From Flavobacteriales bacterium (GTDB lineage: Bacteria; Bacteroidota; Bacteroidia; NS11-12g; UBA955): DNA of 48,405 nucleotides. The stretch is from NCBI GenBank assembly GCA_947463125.1, contig CANHQZ010000014.1:1-48405 (forward strand). Direction: 5' to 3'. Under the pieces are notes generated by a model. That model saw only the letters and a list, made by a program, of their open reading frames with translations, was not told the DNA's origin and ran no database searches. Positions within the stretch are counted from its first letter, which is position 1, and each line of letters starts with the position of its first letter. The position numbers and the translations under genes were made by a program. Shown here one piece after another: positions 27,827-36,608 of this stretch.

Positions 27827-29763
27827 TGTTACGAAAACGGCAGGATTTCCCATCAGACTTGAGATTTAGAACCCCAATACAAAAATTATTATCGCTCACG
27901 GTTATCCGTCAGGTTGGGTTTGCGCTGTTGATAATGTCGGTTTCGAGAGCCATCTGGGGGCTTTTTAATCAGAAAATTTTTGCTGATGCCTCAGGAATGG
28001 AGATTTTTAACGGAATGTTATGGGGTGTTTTTTTCGACCTCCCCCTATTGGCATATTTCTTTCTTCCTCTTTGGGTATGGATGATATTTTTACCGCGGTA
28101 TTCCGCGGAAAATCGATGGGTGTCAGGTTTGTTAATGACGCTTGGTGCTTTACCCATTTTGATTCTCAATGGTATTGACACTGCGTACAGCAGGGTTTCC
28201 GGCCGAAGAAGCGGAGCAGAGATCATGGACTTATTGTCAGACCCAGGAAATTCATTGTGGCAATATGTTGCATCCTACTGGCCCGGATTTTTATTGCTTG
28301 CGGTAGCATCATACCTTATATATAGGTTTACCCCAAGTTCTGGTGTTCCGGTTTATCATAAAATCAGAGAAGAATGGCGAAAGCAACTGATTGTATTTGC
28401 TTCCTTTGTATCGCTATGGCTTTTTAGCGCCAGGGGCGGATTTCATCTTAAACCATTGTGCACGCTTCACGCAGGCTTGTATGTGAGACCTGAGTTAACC
28501 CTTCTTACTGTGAGCACGCCACTGAATATCATTTCGATGCCGGGTGGCGAGGAAGTTCCTGAAACCCATTTAATGGATGTGGCACAGGCGGAAGAAATTG
28601 TAAAGCCTGTTTTCCGCAATGCCGCAAAGCCAAACCGACAGAAGCAGAATGTGATTCTGATTATTGTGGAAAGCCTGGGAAGGGATTACACCGGTTTTTT
28701 AAACGGCAAGCCCTACACCCCATTTTTAGATACGTTTAGCAGGCATTGTATTAATTTCAGGTATTGCTATGCAAACGGAACGCGGAGCATCGAAATGGTT
28801 CCCAGCATATTTTGCGGAATGCCCGGTATGATTGAAACGCATTATTTAAACAGCGGTTATGCCGGAAACCGCATGGAAAATGCATTCAATATCTTTGCCG
28901 AAGCAGGCTACAGTACCGGATTTTTTCACGGGGCTGCCAACGGTACCATGTTTTTCCAGGGATTTTTACAGCAAACCGGAAAGGTGCGTTACTTTGGACG
29001 TGACGAATATCCAGGCAAAGATTTTCAGCGCGACTATGACGGCAGCTGGGGCATTTTTGATGAGCCCTACCTTCATTACTTCCTGAAATGCTGCGACTCA
29101 ATGAAAAAACCATTCTTCAATGCTGTTTTTACCCTATCATCGCATCATCCATACAAGGTTCCTCCACACCTTGAAAACAAATTTCCAAAAGGCAAACTCC
29201 CTATTCATAAAAGTATCAGATACACTGACCATGCTTTACAATCTTTCTTTGATCGAGCAAGACAATATCCCTGGTTCGACAATACTTTGTTCGTAATAAC
29301 CGGCGACCACACCAGTTATGGAGAAGAAGATTATTTCTATAGCCAGAGTGGTCATTTTGAAATCCCATTGCTTTTTTACGGAAAAAACATCAAACCTACC
29401 GTGATAGATAAGACGGTTTCACAGTGTGACATTATTCCTGCCATTATGCACCTAAGCGAAATCACAGGTTCTCTTTACGGTTTTGGTAAAAACCCGTTCG
29501 ATGTTTCATACAAAGGCTACAGCCTTCACAAGGAAAAGGATCTGTACTATATTATTAAGTATCCGTATGCCCTCGGTATGGATGCCGGGGGAAATGTGCA
29601 AGATTACCACCTTCAGTACAGAAACAGAAAGCGGCCGGTCATGCTCAAAAAAGAGGGCAGCGTGTATGATTCTCTTTTATTAACCCTAAAGGCTCACGTA
29701 CAGCTTTTTACATACAATGTAAGAAAAAACAAATGGTTTGAAAAACAACCGGCTGAACAATAA
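27826..29763 (+). CDS. LtaS/MdoB-type membrane phosphotransferase (sulfatase superfamily)
   Basis: A 645-aa inner-membrane enzyme with about five N-terminal helices (near 24-46, 62-88, 100-118, 150-168, 188-204) and a periplasmic alkaline-phosphatase-superfamily domain. Catalytic features of the LtaS/OpgB group are visible: IIVESLGRDY (metal ligand E282), NGTRSIEM (likely nucleophile T319) and TGDHTSYG (D494, H495). Such enzymes move phosphoglycerol or phosphoethanolamine headgroups onto glycans or lipids; the substrate here is unknown. The start is unsure: GTG 27826 overlaps a promoter element, and TTG at 27859 would keep the first helix. It is divergent from rpsL and 40 bp upstream of the DUF1573 gene. 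Confidence 0.88.
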   Translation: MLRKRQDFPSDLRFRTPIQKLLSLTVIRQVGFALLIMSVSRAIWGLFNQKIFADASGMEIFNGMLWGVFFDLPLLAYFFLPLWVWMIFLPRYSAENRWVSGLLMTLGALPILILNGIDTAYSRVSGRRSGAEIMDLLSDPGNSLWQYVASYWPGFLLLAVASYLIYRFTPSSGVPVYHKIREEWRKQLIVFASFVSLWLFSARGGFHLKPLCTLHAGLYVRPELTLLTVSTPLNIISMPGGEEVPETHLMDVAQAEEIVKPVFRNAAKPNRQKQNVILIIVESLGRDYTGFLNGKPYTPFLDTFSRHCINFRYCYANGTRSIEMVPSIFCGMPGMIETHYLNSGYAGNRMENAFNIFAEAGYSTGFFHGAANGTMFFQGFLQQTGKVRYFGRDEYPGKDFQRDYDGSWGIFDEPYLHYFLKCCDSMKKPFFNAVFTLSSHHPYKVPPHLENKFPKGKLPIHKSIRYTDHALQSFFDRARQYPWFDNTLFVITGDHTSYGEEDYFYSQSGHFEIPLLFYGKNIKPTVIDKTVSQCDIIPAIMHLSEITGSLYGFGKNPFDVSYKGYSLHKEKDLYYIIKYPYALGMDAGGNVQDYHLQYRNRKRPVMLKKEGSVYDSLLLTLKAHVQLFTYNVRKNKWFEKQPAEQ

Positions 29764-29803
29764 TTGCGTCTTATTGGAACACTTTTTGAACAACCTATCA
29801 TTC

Positions 29804-30934
29804 ATGAATAAGAGTATTTTCACATTGGCCGTTATCGCCTTTTTTGCGGGTAGAGCAGAAGGGCAAATGACACCAAAGTCTGATGGCCCCAAAATTGAAT
29901 TTGCAGAGAAACAGCACAATTTTGGAGACATCAGGGAAGACATCAAGTTTGCAACACATCGTTTTATGTTTAAGAATGTGGGAAACCGGGATCTATTTAT
30001 CAATACAGTTCAAACCAGCTGTGGGTGCACCACCCCGGACTGGACCCGTGATACAGTTAAACCTGGTGAAAGCGGTTTTGTCGATGCCAAATACGAAACG
30101 GTTGGCCGCATAGGCAGTTTCCAAAAAACCATTACCGTATACAGCAATGCCGTAAACTTCCCGTTTGTTCACCTGGATATCCTTGGTAATGTTCAAAAGG
30201 ATGTCGTGCAGAAAGAGCCGGAATTTACATCACCGGGGCAAATTACCTTTCTGCCGCCCACCGTTAACTTTAAGCCACTTTTTGACCACAAGTCAGATAC
30301 ACATACCTTTCGCATTACCAATGGAACACCCTACACAACTCAGTTTTCCGCTTTGGAAAACCTGCCTCCTTTTTGCCAGGTTATCGGGATGCCGCAAACC
30401 CTCGAGCCCAATGAAAGTGCAAAAGTAAAGGTGGTGCTTGATGGCAGAAAAATCAGCACTTACGGATTTGGGGCCTTTGAAGTGGCTGTAACATCAGACA
30501 ATGCCCTTTACCCCTACACCGGATTTTATGTTGCCTATGAGCGGAAACAGTTTTTCCCGAAAATGACGGCCAAAGAACTTGCAAAAGCGGCAAAGCTCAC
30601 TACCGACAAAACCGTCATCGATCTGGGCAGTGCAGAAAGCGGTGAGATATTCAACACCCAGTTCACCTTTACCAATGCGGGAAAATCAGAATTAAAACTG
30701 CATGAAATCACACCTCAGTGCCCCTGTGTGAAGGTAGATTATCCTAAGAACACACTTAAACCGGGTGAAAGCATGGTCGTTAAAATGCGATTTGATACAG
30801 GAATCAAACATGGCAAAAGCACACAAACAATATCCATTATCAGCAACGATCCGGCGCAGCCTGAACGGAATATCTATTTAGTGGCTCACCTTCCTGAGCG
30901 GGATAAGCCAAAATGTGCTACCTGTCCGCGGTAA
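29804..30934 (+). CDS. Secreted protein with two DUF1573 domains
   Basis: A 376-aa exported protein (signal peptide MNKSIFTLAVIAFFAGRAEG) built from two DUF1573 immunoglobulin-like modules of unknown function. The first carries HNFGDIREDIKFATHRFMF and TSCGCTTPDWTRDTVKPGES. The second carries IDLGSAESGEIFNTQFTFTN and TPQCPCVKVDYPKNTLKPGE. The paired cysteines (CGC, CPC) and the terminal CATC (CxxC) suggest disulfides or metal binding. The ATG at 29804 was chosen because the upstream TTG frame overlaps the preceding gene. It is probably cotranscribed with the LtaS-like gene, and it ends 5 bp from the convergent yebC stop. Confidence 0.88.
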   Translation: MNKSIFTLAVIAFFAGRAEGQMTPKSDGPKIEFAEKQHNFGDIREDIKFATHRFMFKNVGNRDLFINTVQTSCGCTTPDWTRDTVKPGESGFVDAKYETVGRIGSFQKTITVYSNAVNFPFVHLDILGNVQKDVVQKEPEFTSPGQITFLPPTVNFKPLFDHKSDTHTFRITNGTPYTTQFSALENLPPFCQVIGMPQTLEPNESAKVKVVLDGRKISTYGFGAFEVAVTSDNALYPYTGFYVAYERKQFFPKMTAKELAKAAKLTTDKTVIDLGSAESGEIFNTQFTFTNAGKSELKLHEITPQCPCVKVDYPKNTLKPGESMVVKMRFDTGIKHGKSTQTISIISNDPAQPERNIYLVAHLPERDKPKCATCPR

Positions 30935-30939
30935 CCGGA

Positions 30940-31656
30940 TTATCTTAGGTTGTGATATACGTTTTGAACGTCGTCGTCTGATTCCAGGCGTTCGATAAGT
31001 TCCAGAACTTCATTGGCCTGGGTTTCATCCAGATCCACAAAAGAATTGGGAATGTACTGCAGTTCCGCACTGGAGGGCTCTACACCGAGTTCTTCAAGTC
31101 CTTTCTGCATATTGCCAAAGTCGGTGAAACTGGTATAAACATAGACATCGTCCTCGTCAATGGCGAGGTCTTCGCAGCCGAAATCGATAATTTCCAGTTC
31201 AAACTCATCAAGATCTTTGCCTTTGAGCGCTGACTTAGCGATTTTAAAAACCCCTTTGCGTGTAAAAACAAAATCGAGGGAACCGGTTTTACCCATTGCG
31301 CCGTCGCATTTGTTGAAGTGCGAACGCACGTTGGCTACCGTACGTGTATTGTTATCGGTTGCAGATTCCACCAGAATGGCCACACCGTGCGGACCGTAGC
31401 CCTCATACTTAATCTCTTCGTAGCCTGCGGTATCCTTATCACTGGCGCGCTTAATGGCTGCCTCTACCCTGTCCTTGGGCATATTCACATTTTTGGCATT
31501 CTGAATTGCCATACGCAAACGCGGATTGTAGTCAGGATTGACCCCACCCTGCCTTACGGCAATGGCAATTTCTTTTCCTATGCGGGTAAATTGCTTCGCC
31601 ATGCGGTCGAAGCGGGCAAACATTTTGTGTTTTCGTTTTTCGAATATGCGTCCCAT
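30940..31656 (-). CDS. YebC/PmpR/TACO1-family protein
   Basis: A 238-aa member of the YebC family, reported as DNA-binding regulators or, for several members, ribosome-associated translation factors for difficult peptides. It shows the signature MGRIFEKRKHKMFARFDRMA at the start, IAVRQGGVNPDYNPRLRMAI near 31, NMPKDRVEAAIKRASDKDT near 54 and YEGYGPHGVAILVESATDNN near 84. Full length. Its TSS region is not obvious. It follows the TonB receptor after a terminator. Confidence 0.94.
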   Translation of the reverse strand: MGRIFEKRKHKMFARFDRMAKQFTRIGKEIAIAVRQGGVNPDYNPRLRMAIQNAKNVNMPKDRVEAAIKRASDKDTAGYEEIKYEGYGPHGVAILVESATDNNTRTVANVRSHFNKCDGAMGKTGSLDFVFTRKGVFKIAKSALKGKDLDEFELEIIDFGCEDLAIDEDDVYVYTSFTDFGNMQKGLEELGVEPSSAELQYIPNSFVDLDETQANEVLELIERLESDDDVQNVYHNLR

Positions 31657-31701
31657 TTGTGGGGCAAAATTAATACAAGGACATAAATGGTAGTGAAAAA
31701 G

Positions 31702-31730
31702 AAAAGGGGAAACCGTTTGTTTCCCCTTTT
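31702..31730 (-). terminator. Intrinsic terminator after the TonB receptor gene
   Basis: A perfect 12-bp stem (31702-31713 with 31719-31730; AAAAGGGGAAAC/GTTTCCCCTTTT) has a 5-nt loop. On the minus strand it is followed by a T-rich tail (TTTTCTTTTTC). It lies 24 bp after the TonB receptor stop and before yebC, so it separates the two units. Confidence 0.88.
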
Positions 31731-31753
31731 TATTGATATGAAAAGAACGAAAT

Positions 31754-33988
31754 TTAAAAGGAAGCTCTAAGAGAGAATATCAGGTTCCTTCCGGAAGCAG
31801 AAATTCCGCTGGAAAAGGTTCGGTAATTCAGATCAAGCAGGTTCTCCACCGCAAAGGATGCTGAAAGATACTTATTTACCATCCAGCTTGCACGAACATT
31901 ATAGGTTTGCCAAGCTGGTGTTTCCCCTCCCGGGGCGTATTGCGCATTATCTTCTCCACTTGGACTGTATTCTCGTTTTACTTTTCGCCCATTGAACAGC
32001 ATAAATGCCTCCCATTGCCAATGATTACTTGACCATCGAAAGCCTATTCTACCATGGTCAGGCGCAATATGATCCAATGGAATCCAGGCGGATTTTTCGT
32101 TTATCCTGTAACGGCCAAAAGTACTGTTATAGTTAATATCTGCAAACAGATTAGATATCAGCTGAATTTTAGCAGCAAAATAACCTCCTGTTACATATCC
32201 GAGCGCAGAATTACCCATTTGAAAAACAGGTGTACGCTGACCCTCAAAATCAAATGAATCAGAACCATTATAAATTCCGGGACCGTCAATCAGCAGCTGA
32301 GAAATACGGGTATAATACCCACCCCATTCAAGGTGAATTTTTTTACGGTCAAGACGAAAACCAATATCCAATGTACTTGTACGCTCCGGTTTTAATTCTC
32401 TATTCGGGATAACAAGTTTTCTACCCGGTATACTTTCAAACAATTTGGTCATGTCATCCACATTGGGATTTCTGAAACCGGTAGCAATGCTTGCTTTGAA
32501 AAACAATCCATCCCAATCCATTTTCTTGGATAATCCAAAATTGTAGACGGGCGCAAGGGTATTCAGTTCCGCCTTGCTGTAAGGAAGTTTCAGGAAGTTA
32601 TCCGCGCTGAAACGGGCGTTGAGCCGATAGTGGGTAATACGCACTCCGCCTTCGAGTATAAAATCACCGGGCTTTACTACCAATATCGCATTTGCAAATA
32701 CAGCCGCAGAATGGGTTTGGGCGCCCCCGTCCGCATAGCGTGTATTTTTACTAATGGCAGTCGCACCTGTATTTACATTCCTGGTTGTGGCAGAAGAGCG
32801 TACATTGTTAAACACCCACTCGGCCCCTCCTTGAATCTGAAAGTTTGCTCTCAAATCAGCCGAAAAATCATAATTAAATGCTGACATTCCCACCTTGTCC
32901 AGCTGTGTTAGTTCAGAGGCAACACCAAATCTTCGTGTGACACGTCCTACTTCTGTGTTTTGGTGGGAAATAATGATCCGATGGCCGTATTTGCCGGATT
33001 CCTTTTTTGGAATGCTAAGGGTGTAAGAAAAAAAATCACGATTTTGGGGAACATAATCCCAGGTTGCAAACCGGAATCTGCCGGCAGACATATCAGTAAG
33101 TCGGTCATAACGAGGCACAACCGATGCGCGAGAAAGTTGCGCATTTATTGTATGAATAAGCTTCCCTGTTTTGACTGAAAGTTTGCTAAAAATATCATTC
33201 TGTGTGTATGAACTCCCTCGCTGTACATAGGGATTATTATTTAACAGCATAGTATCCCGGTTATTTATTCTGCCGGCATAGTAACTCCGGAGACCGAAAG
33301 TATCCCAGGCTGAGAAATTACGTTGTTGCCCCATTCTCAAATCACCAAAATCGCTGCTGCTGCTGCTAAAGATCCAAGCTACATTTTTTCCGCCCATAGC
33401 AAAATTCACATTTGAAATCATTGCCCGAGCAGCAGATTGATAGCGGATATTCGCATTGGCATTGGCAAAACCAAATTTCCCCTTCCGAAACTGTGGGTCC
33501 CTCGTTTTCATATACACTACCCCGCCCAGCGCATCGCTACCAAATTGGGTAGAACCGGATCCAAAAAAGACCTCTGCCCTATCCAGCATAAACTGATCCA
33601 CTGTAATTATATCTTGGAGATGCCCTGCACGGTATGTAGCATTATTCATTCGCACACCATCCACCACCAGCAAAACCCTGCTAGCTTCAAATCCACGGAG
33701 TACAGGACTGCCACCGCCAAGTTGGCTTTTCTGAACAAACACCTGACCGGTTTGCGACAGAACATCAGCCATTGTTCCTTGCTGTGCAAGCTGCATTTGT
33801 TTGGCAGATATTACCTCAATCTGTCGCGTTGTATTGCCTCTACTTGAACCAAATCGCTGTGCTGAAACCAAAATTTCATCCATATTTTCAAGTTCAGCAC
33901 TGTCTTTATCTGTTTTTATTAGCTCATTTTGAGCTCGGATTGCTGTTAACGATAATATTAAAGCAATCAATAATGATTGTTTTTTCAT
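31754..33988 (-). CDS. TonB-dependent outer-membrane receptor
   Basis: A 744-aa outer-membrane transporter with a signal peptide (MKKQSLLIALILSLTAIRAQ) and a plug domain at about 40-165: DEILVSAQRFG as the TonB-box-like segment, LRGFEASRVLLVVDGVRMNN near 97 and FGSGSTQFGSDALGGVVYMK near 141. The rest is the beta-barrel, ending LIFSLRASF with a terminal Phe. There is no N-terminal carboxypeptidase-like domain and no SusD partner, so it resembles metal, heme or siderophore receptors more than glycan importers. The substrate is unknown. A small membrane-anchored gene lies 72 bp upstream, and a strong terminator follows. Confidence 0.94.
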   Translation of the reverse strand: MKKQSLLIALILSLTAIRAQNELIKTDKDSAELENMDEILVSAQRFGSSRGNTTRQIEVISAKQMQLAQQGTMADVLSQTGQVFVQKSQLGGGSPVLRGFEASRVLLVVDGVRMNNATYRAGHLQDIITVDQFMLDRAEVFFGSGSTQFGSDALGGVVYMKTRDPQFRKGKFGFANANANIRYQSAARAMISNVNFAMGGKNVAWIFSSSSSDFGDLRMGQQRNFSAWDTFGLRSYYAGRINNRDTMLLNNNPYVQRGSSYTQNDIFSKLSVKTGKLIHTINAQLSRASVVPRYDRLTDMSAGRFRFATWDYVPQNRDFFSYTLSIPKKESGKYGHRIIISHQNTEVGRVTRRFGVASELTQLDKVGMSAFNYDFSADLRANFQIQGGAEWVFNNVRSSATTRNVNTGATAISKNTRYADGGAQTHSAAVFANAILVVKPGDFILEGGVRITHYRLNARFSADNFLKLPYSKAELNTLAPVYNFGLSKKMDWDGLFFKASIATGFRNPNVDDMTKLFESIPGRKLVIPNRELKPERTSTLDIGFRLDRKKIHLEWGGYYTRISQLLIDGPGIYNGSDSFDFEGQRTPVFQMGNSALGYVTGGYFAAKIQLISNLFADINYNSTFGRYRINEKSAWIPLDHIAPDHGRIGFRWSSNHWQWEAFMLFNGRKVKREYSPSGEDNAQYAPGGETPAWQTYNVRASWMVNKYLSASFAVENLLDLNYRTFSSGISASGRNLIFSLRASF

Positions 33989-34060
33989 TTAAATTGTATT
34001 TAATGTAGTAAGTGAGAAGAGTGAAAGCGATTGATCCGGAAGCCGAATCACACGTCCTAG

Positions 34061-34555
34061 TTAAGCTACACTTACTTCCGGAGGCGGAGAAAAAACAGGA
34101 ATGAAAATTTTAATCGAGTTGCCAATTTCGGGCAGGTTGATTTTCACTGAATTAGAAAGGGGAACACTGAGATCAAACAATTTGATTGATGCCGGAGTCT
34201 TTATCCAGTGGGTAAAACTTCTGCCATTACTGCTCTCCTTTTCCGCCTGTTCTTCCAGCCATTTTTCAGTAGCATCATCCATTGCCGTTACCAGCCAGAA
34301 ATCTCCCATATCTGCAACAGTAATCACATCATAACGGTGGCCGTTGTAATCAAATTCCTTGTATGTGGATGCTTTAGGGTGTTGCGCTTTATCCAGACGG
34401 ATTTGCTCAGCCAACATTTTTTCACATGCTTTTTCAATTTTGGAATGCATGGCAACCCTGTGAATTGTCAAAGACAGACAATTAATAAGCGGAAACGACA
34501 GCAGCAGCAATAAAAGGCTGAAAAGAAGCAGCTTATTTGGCCATGCGCTCGGCAT
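34061..34555 (-). CDS. Small membrane-anchored protein upstream of the TonB receptor, unrecognised
   Basis: A 164-aa protein with one N-terminal hydrophobic segment (about residues 9-28) acting as signal or anchor, then a periplasmic part. Visible features: IHRVAMHSKIEKA with His32 and His37, the YKEFDYNGHRYDVI stretch near 66, a DATEKWLEEQAEKE segment and a C-terminal VFSPPPEVSVA. The His/Met-rich juncture could bind a metal but this is inference. Small proteins of this shape often accompany TonB receptors in Bacteroidota. I chose the ATG at 34555 over a TTG at 34564. No function can be assigned. Confidence 0.8.
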   Translation of the reverse strand: MPSAWPNKLLLFSLLLLLLSFPLINCLSLTIHRVAMHSKIEKACEKMLAEQIRLDKAQHPKASTYKEFDYNGHRYDVITVADMGDFWLVTAMDDATEKWLEEQAEKESSNGRSFTHWIKTPASIKLFDLSVPLSNSVKINLPEIGNSIKIFIPVFSPPPEVSVA

Positions 34556-34561
34556 TGCTTG

Positions 34562-34569
34562 CAAAAATA
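34562..34569 (-). promoter_or_regulatory. -7 element before the small membrane protein/TonB receptor pair
   Basis: TATTTTTG on the minus strand fits TAnnTTTG and lies 7 bp upstream of the ATG at 34555, implying a very short or absent leader. No TTG sits at -33. It would drive both the small protein and the receptor. Confidence 0.4.
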
Positions 34570-34626
34570 AATCAAGTGACAGCGGACTCCATCACTTAAT
34601 TGTAAAAACTGACCGCTACTATTTGG

Positions 34627-34634
34627 TAACTTTG
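34627..34634 (+). promoter_or_regulatory. -7 element upstream of the thiolase gene
   Basis: TAACTTTG fits TAnnTTTG and lies 8 bp before the thiolase ATG. The nearest TTG (34600-34602) is 24 nt away, longer than usual, so the match is partial. Confidence 0.45.
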
Positions 34635-34641
34635 CCCCAGC

Positions 34642-35841
34642 ATGCAGGAAGTTTATGTAATTGATGCCCTCCGCACACCGGTGGGCAAATTTGGCGGAAG
34701 CCTCGCCGGCGTTAGACCTGACGATCTGGCTGCCCATGTGATTCGGGAAATTATGTTGCGAAATCCGGGCATTGATTTTTCTCATACCGATGAGGTCATT
34801 TTTGGGGCCGCCAATCAGGCAGGAGAAGACAACCGCAATGTTGCCCGCATGGCTTCGCTGCTGGCGGGATTACCGGTTACGATTCCCGGTTATACCGTAA
34901 ACCGCCTGTGCGCCAGCGGTTTACAAAGCATCATGAATGGCTTCATGGCTATCAAATCCGGCAGTGCGGAACTAATTATTGCCGGTGGCACCGAAAGCAT
35001 GACCCGGGCACCCTTTGTAATGGCCAAAGCAGAAACCGCTTATCAGCGAAGTACCGAGATATACGACACCACGATAGGCTGGAGGTTTACCAACAAGGCG
35101 CTGGCTGCTGCCTATCATCCATACAGCATGGGGGAAACCGCCGAAAATGTTGCCGAAAAATATGGCATCAGCAGAGAGGACCAGGATGCCTTTGCCTGCG
35201 GCTCTCAAACCAAATGGCAGCAAGCCCATGAGGCAGGTAAATTCAGGGATGAAATCACACCGTTTCCGGTGCCCGGTAAAAAAGGTGAAATCCATCACTT
35301 TGAAACGGATGAGCACCCACGGCTAAGCACTGTGGAGGTGCTTGCCACCCTGAAACCTGCCTTTAAAAAAGACGGAACCGTTACCGCAGGCAACAGCAGT
35401 GGCATTAACGATGGTGCGGCCTGTTTGATTTTGGCATCGGGCGATGCAGTGAAACGCTACAACCTTACACCGCTGGCAAGAATAGCCGGCATCGGCGCTG
35501 CGGGCGTAGATCCGGCAATTATGGGTATCGGGCCAGTGCCTGCATCACAGAAGGCACTGAAACATGCCGGAATCAGCGTGAACGATTTATCTGTTGCCGA
35601 ACTCAACGAAGCCTTTGCCAGTCAGGTTTTGGCCAGCATGCGCGAACTGAACATCAATCCGGAAATCGTAAACCCCAACGGCGGCAGCATTGCCATTGGG
35701 CATCCGCTGGGAGCAAGTGGTGCGCGTATCAGCACCACACTTTTACACGAAATGAAAAGAAATTCCGCAGCCCGTTATGGACTGGCTACCATGTGCATAG
35801 GCGTGGGCCAGGGCTGCGCGGTGGTTTTTGAAAAGGCATAA
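34642..35841 (+). CDS. Acetyl-CoA C-acyltransferase (thiolase, 3-oxoadipyl-CoA thiolase-like)
   Basis: A 399-aa thiolase that cleaves or forms 3-oxoacyl-CoA. It has the nucleophile cysteine in VNRLCASGLQS near residue 90, a GGTESMTRAPFVM block near 114, NEAFASQVLA near 314, GGSIAIGHPLGASGAR near 344 and CIGVGQGCAVV near 383 with the second cysteine. The ANQAGEDNRNVARMASLLAG and YDTTIGWRF stretches resemble 3-oxoadipyl-CoA thiolases, but no aromatic-degradation genes are in the window, so general beta-oxidation is equally possible. It shares one base with truA. Confidence 0.93.
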   Translation: MQEVYVIDALRTPVGKFGGSLAGVRPDDLAAHVIREIMLRNPGIDFSHTDEVIFGAANQAGEDNRNVARMASLLAGLPVTIPGYTVNRLCASGLQSIMNGFMAIKSGSAELIIAGGTESMTRAPFVMAKAETAYQRSTEIYDTTIGWRFTNKALAAAYHPYSMGETAENVAEKYGISREDQDAFACGSQTKWQQAHEAGKFRDEITPFPVPGKKGEIHHFETDEHPRLSTVEVLATLKPAFKKDGTVTAGNSSGINDGAACLILASGDAVKRYNLTPLARIAGIGAAGVDPAIMGIGPVPASQKALKHAGISVNDLSVAELNEAFASQVLASMRELNINPEIVNPNGGSIAIGHPLGASGARISTTLLHEMKRNSAARYGLATMCIGVGQGCAVVFEKA

Positions 35842-36608
35842 TGCGCTACTTCCTTGAACTGTCATACAACGGTGCTGATTTTGGCGGCTGGCAAAAACAG
35901 GAGGAAGTGGGCAGCGTTCAATCGGTTCTGGAAGAGAAACTCTCTCTCATTCTAAGAAAGCCCACCGAGGTATACGGCTGCGGCAGAACAGACACAGGTG
36001 TTCATGCCTCCTATTTTGTGGCGCATTTCGACACGGATGTTATTGTTCCTGAGAATCTTGTTTATCGGCTCAATGGAATGCTGCCCAAAAGCATTGCCAT
36101 CTTTCACTGCAGGCAAGTTTCCGATGTGCTGCACGCGCGCTTTTCGGCAGTTTTAAGAACATACCGCTACTACATCACCCACTCTAGAAATCCTTTTACG
36201 TACGAAACTGCCTGGTTTCAGCCGTTAAAACCAGACACCACGCTGATGAATCAGGCGGCCGCATTGCTGCTTTCACATACAGAATACCGCTGTTTTTGCA
36301 AGGGTAAGATGCCCGGGGAAAACTACAAATGTTCGGTAACGGAGGCAATGTGGGAAAGCACACCCGACGGACTGGTGTTTACAGTTTCTGCAAACCGTTT
36401 TTTGCGCAGTATGGTAAGAAGCATGGTAGGAACGCTGCTTAAGGTCGGGTTTGGGAAAATGACCCTCGACGAATTTGCAGAACTGCTGAGTTCCGGAAAC
36501 CGCAACCTGGCAGGCAAATCAGCCCCACCCCAGGGTCTTTACCTCGTGGATGTGGTGTATCCGGATTTCGAAAAAACCAGAAATATTATTCAGCCCCCAG
36601 TCGCTTAA
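35841..36608 (+). CDS. truA: tRNA pseudouridine synthase TruA
   Basis: TruA makes pseudouridine at positions 38-40 of the tRNA anticodon arm. The 255-aa product has YNGADFGGWQKQ near 9, the catalytic aspartate in YGCGRTDTGVHAS near 45, HARFSAVLRTYRYYI near 98 and FLRSMVRSMVGTLLKVG near 186. The ATG shares its A with the thiolase stop (TAATG). The last 23 bp overlap the end of the convergent giant gene. Confidence 0.96.
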   Translation: MRYFLELSYNGADFGGWQKQEEVGSVQSVLEEKLSLILRKPTEVYGCGRTDTGVHASYFVAHFDTDVIVPENLVYRLNGMLPKSIAIFHCRQVSDVLHARFSAVLRTYRYYITHSRNPFTYETAWFQPLKPDTTLMNQAAALLLSHTEYRCFCKGKMPGENYKCSVTEAMWESTPDGLVFTVSANRFLRSMVRSMVGTLLKVGFGKMTLDEFAELLSSGNRNLAGKSAPPQGLYLVDVVYPDFEKTRNIIQPPVA

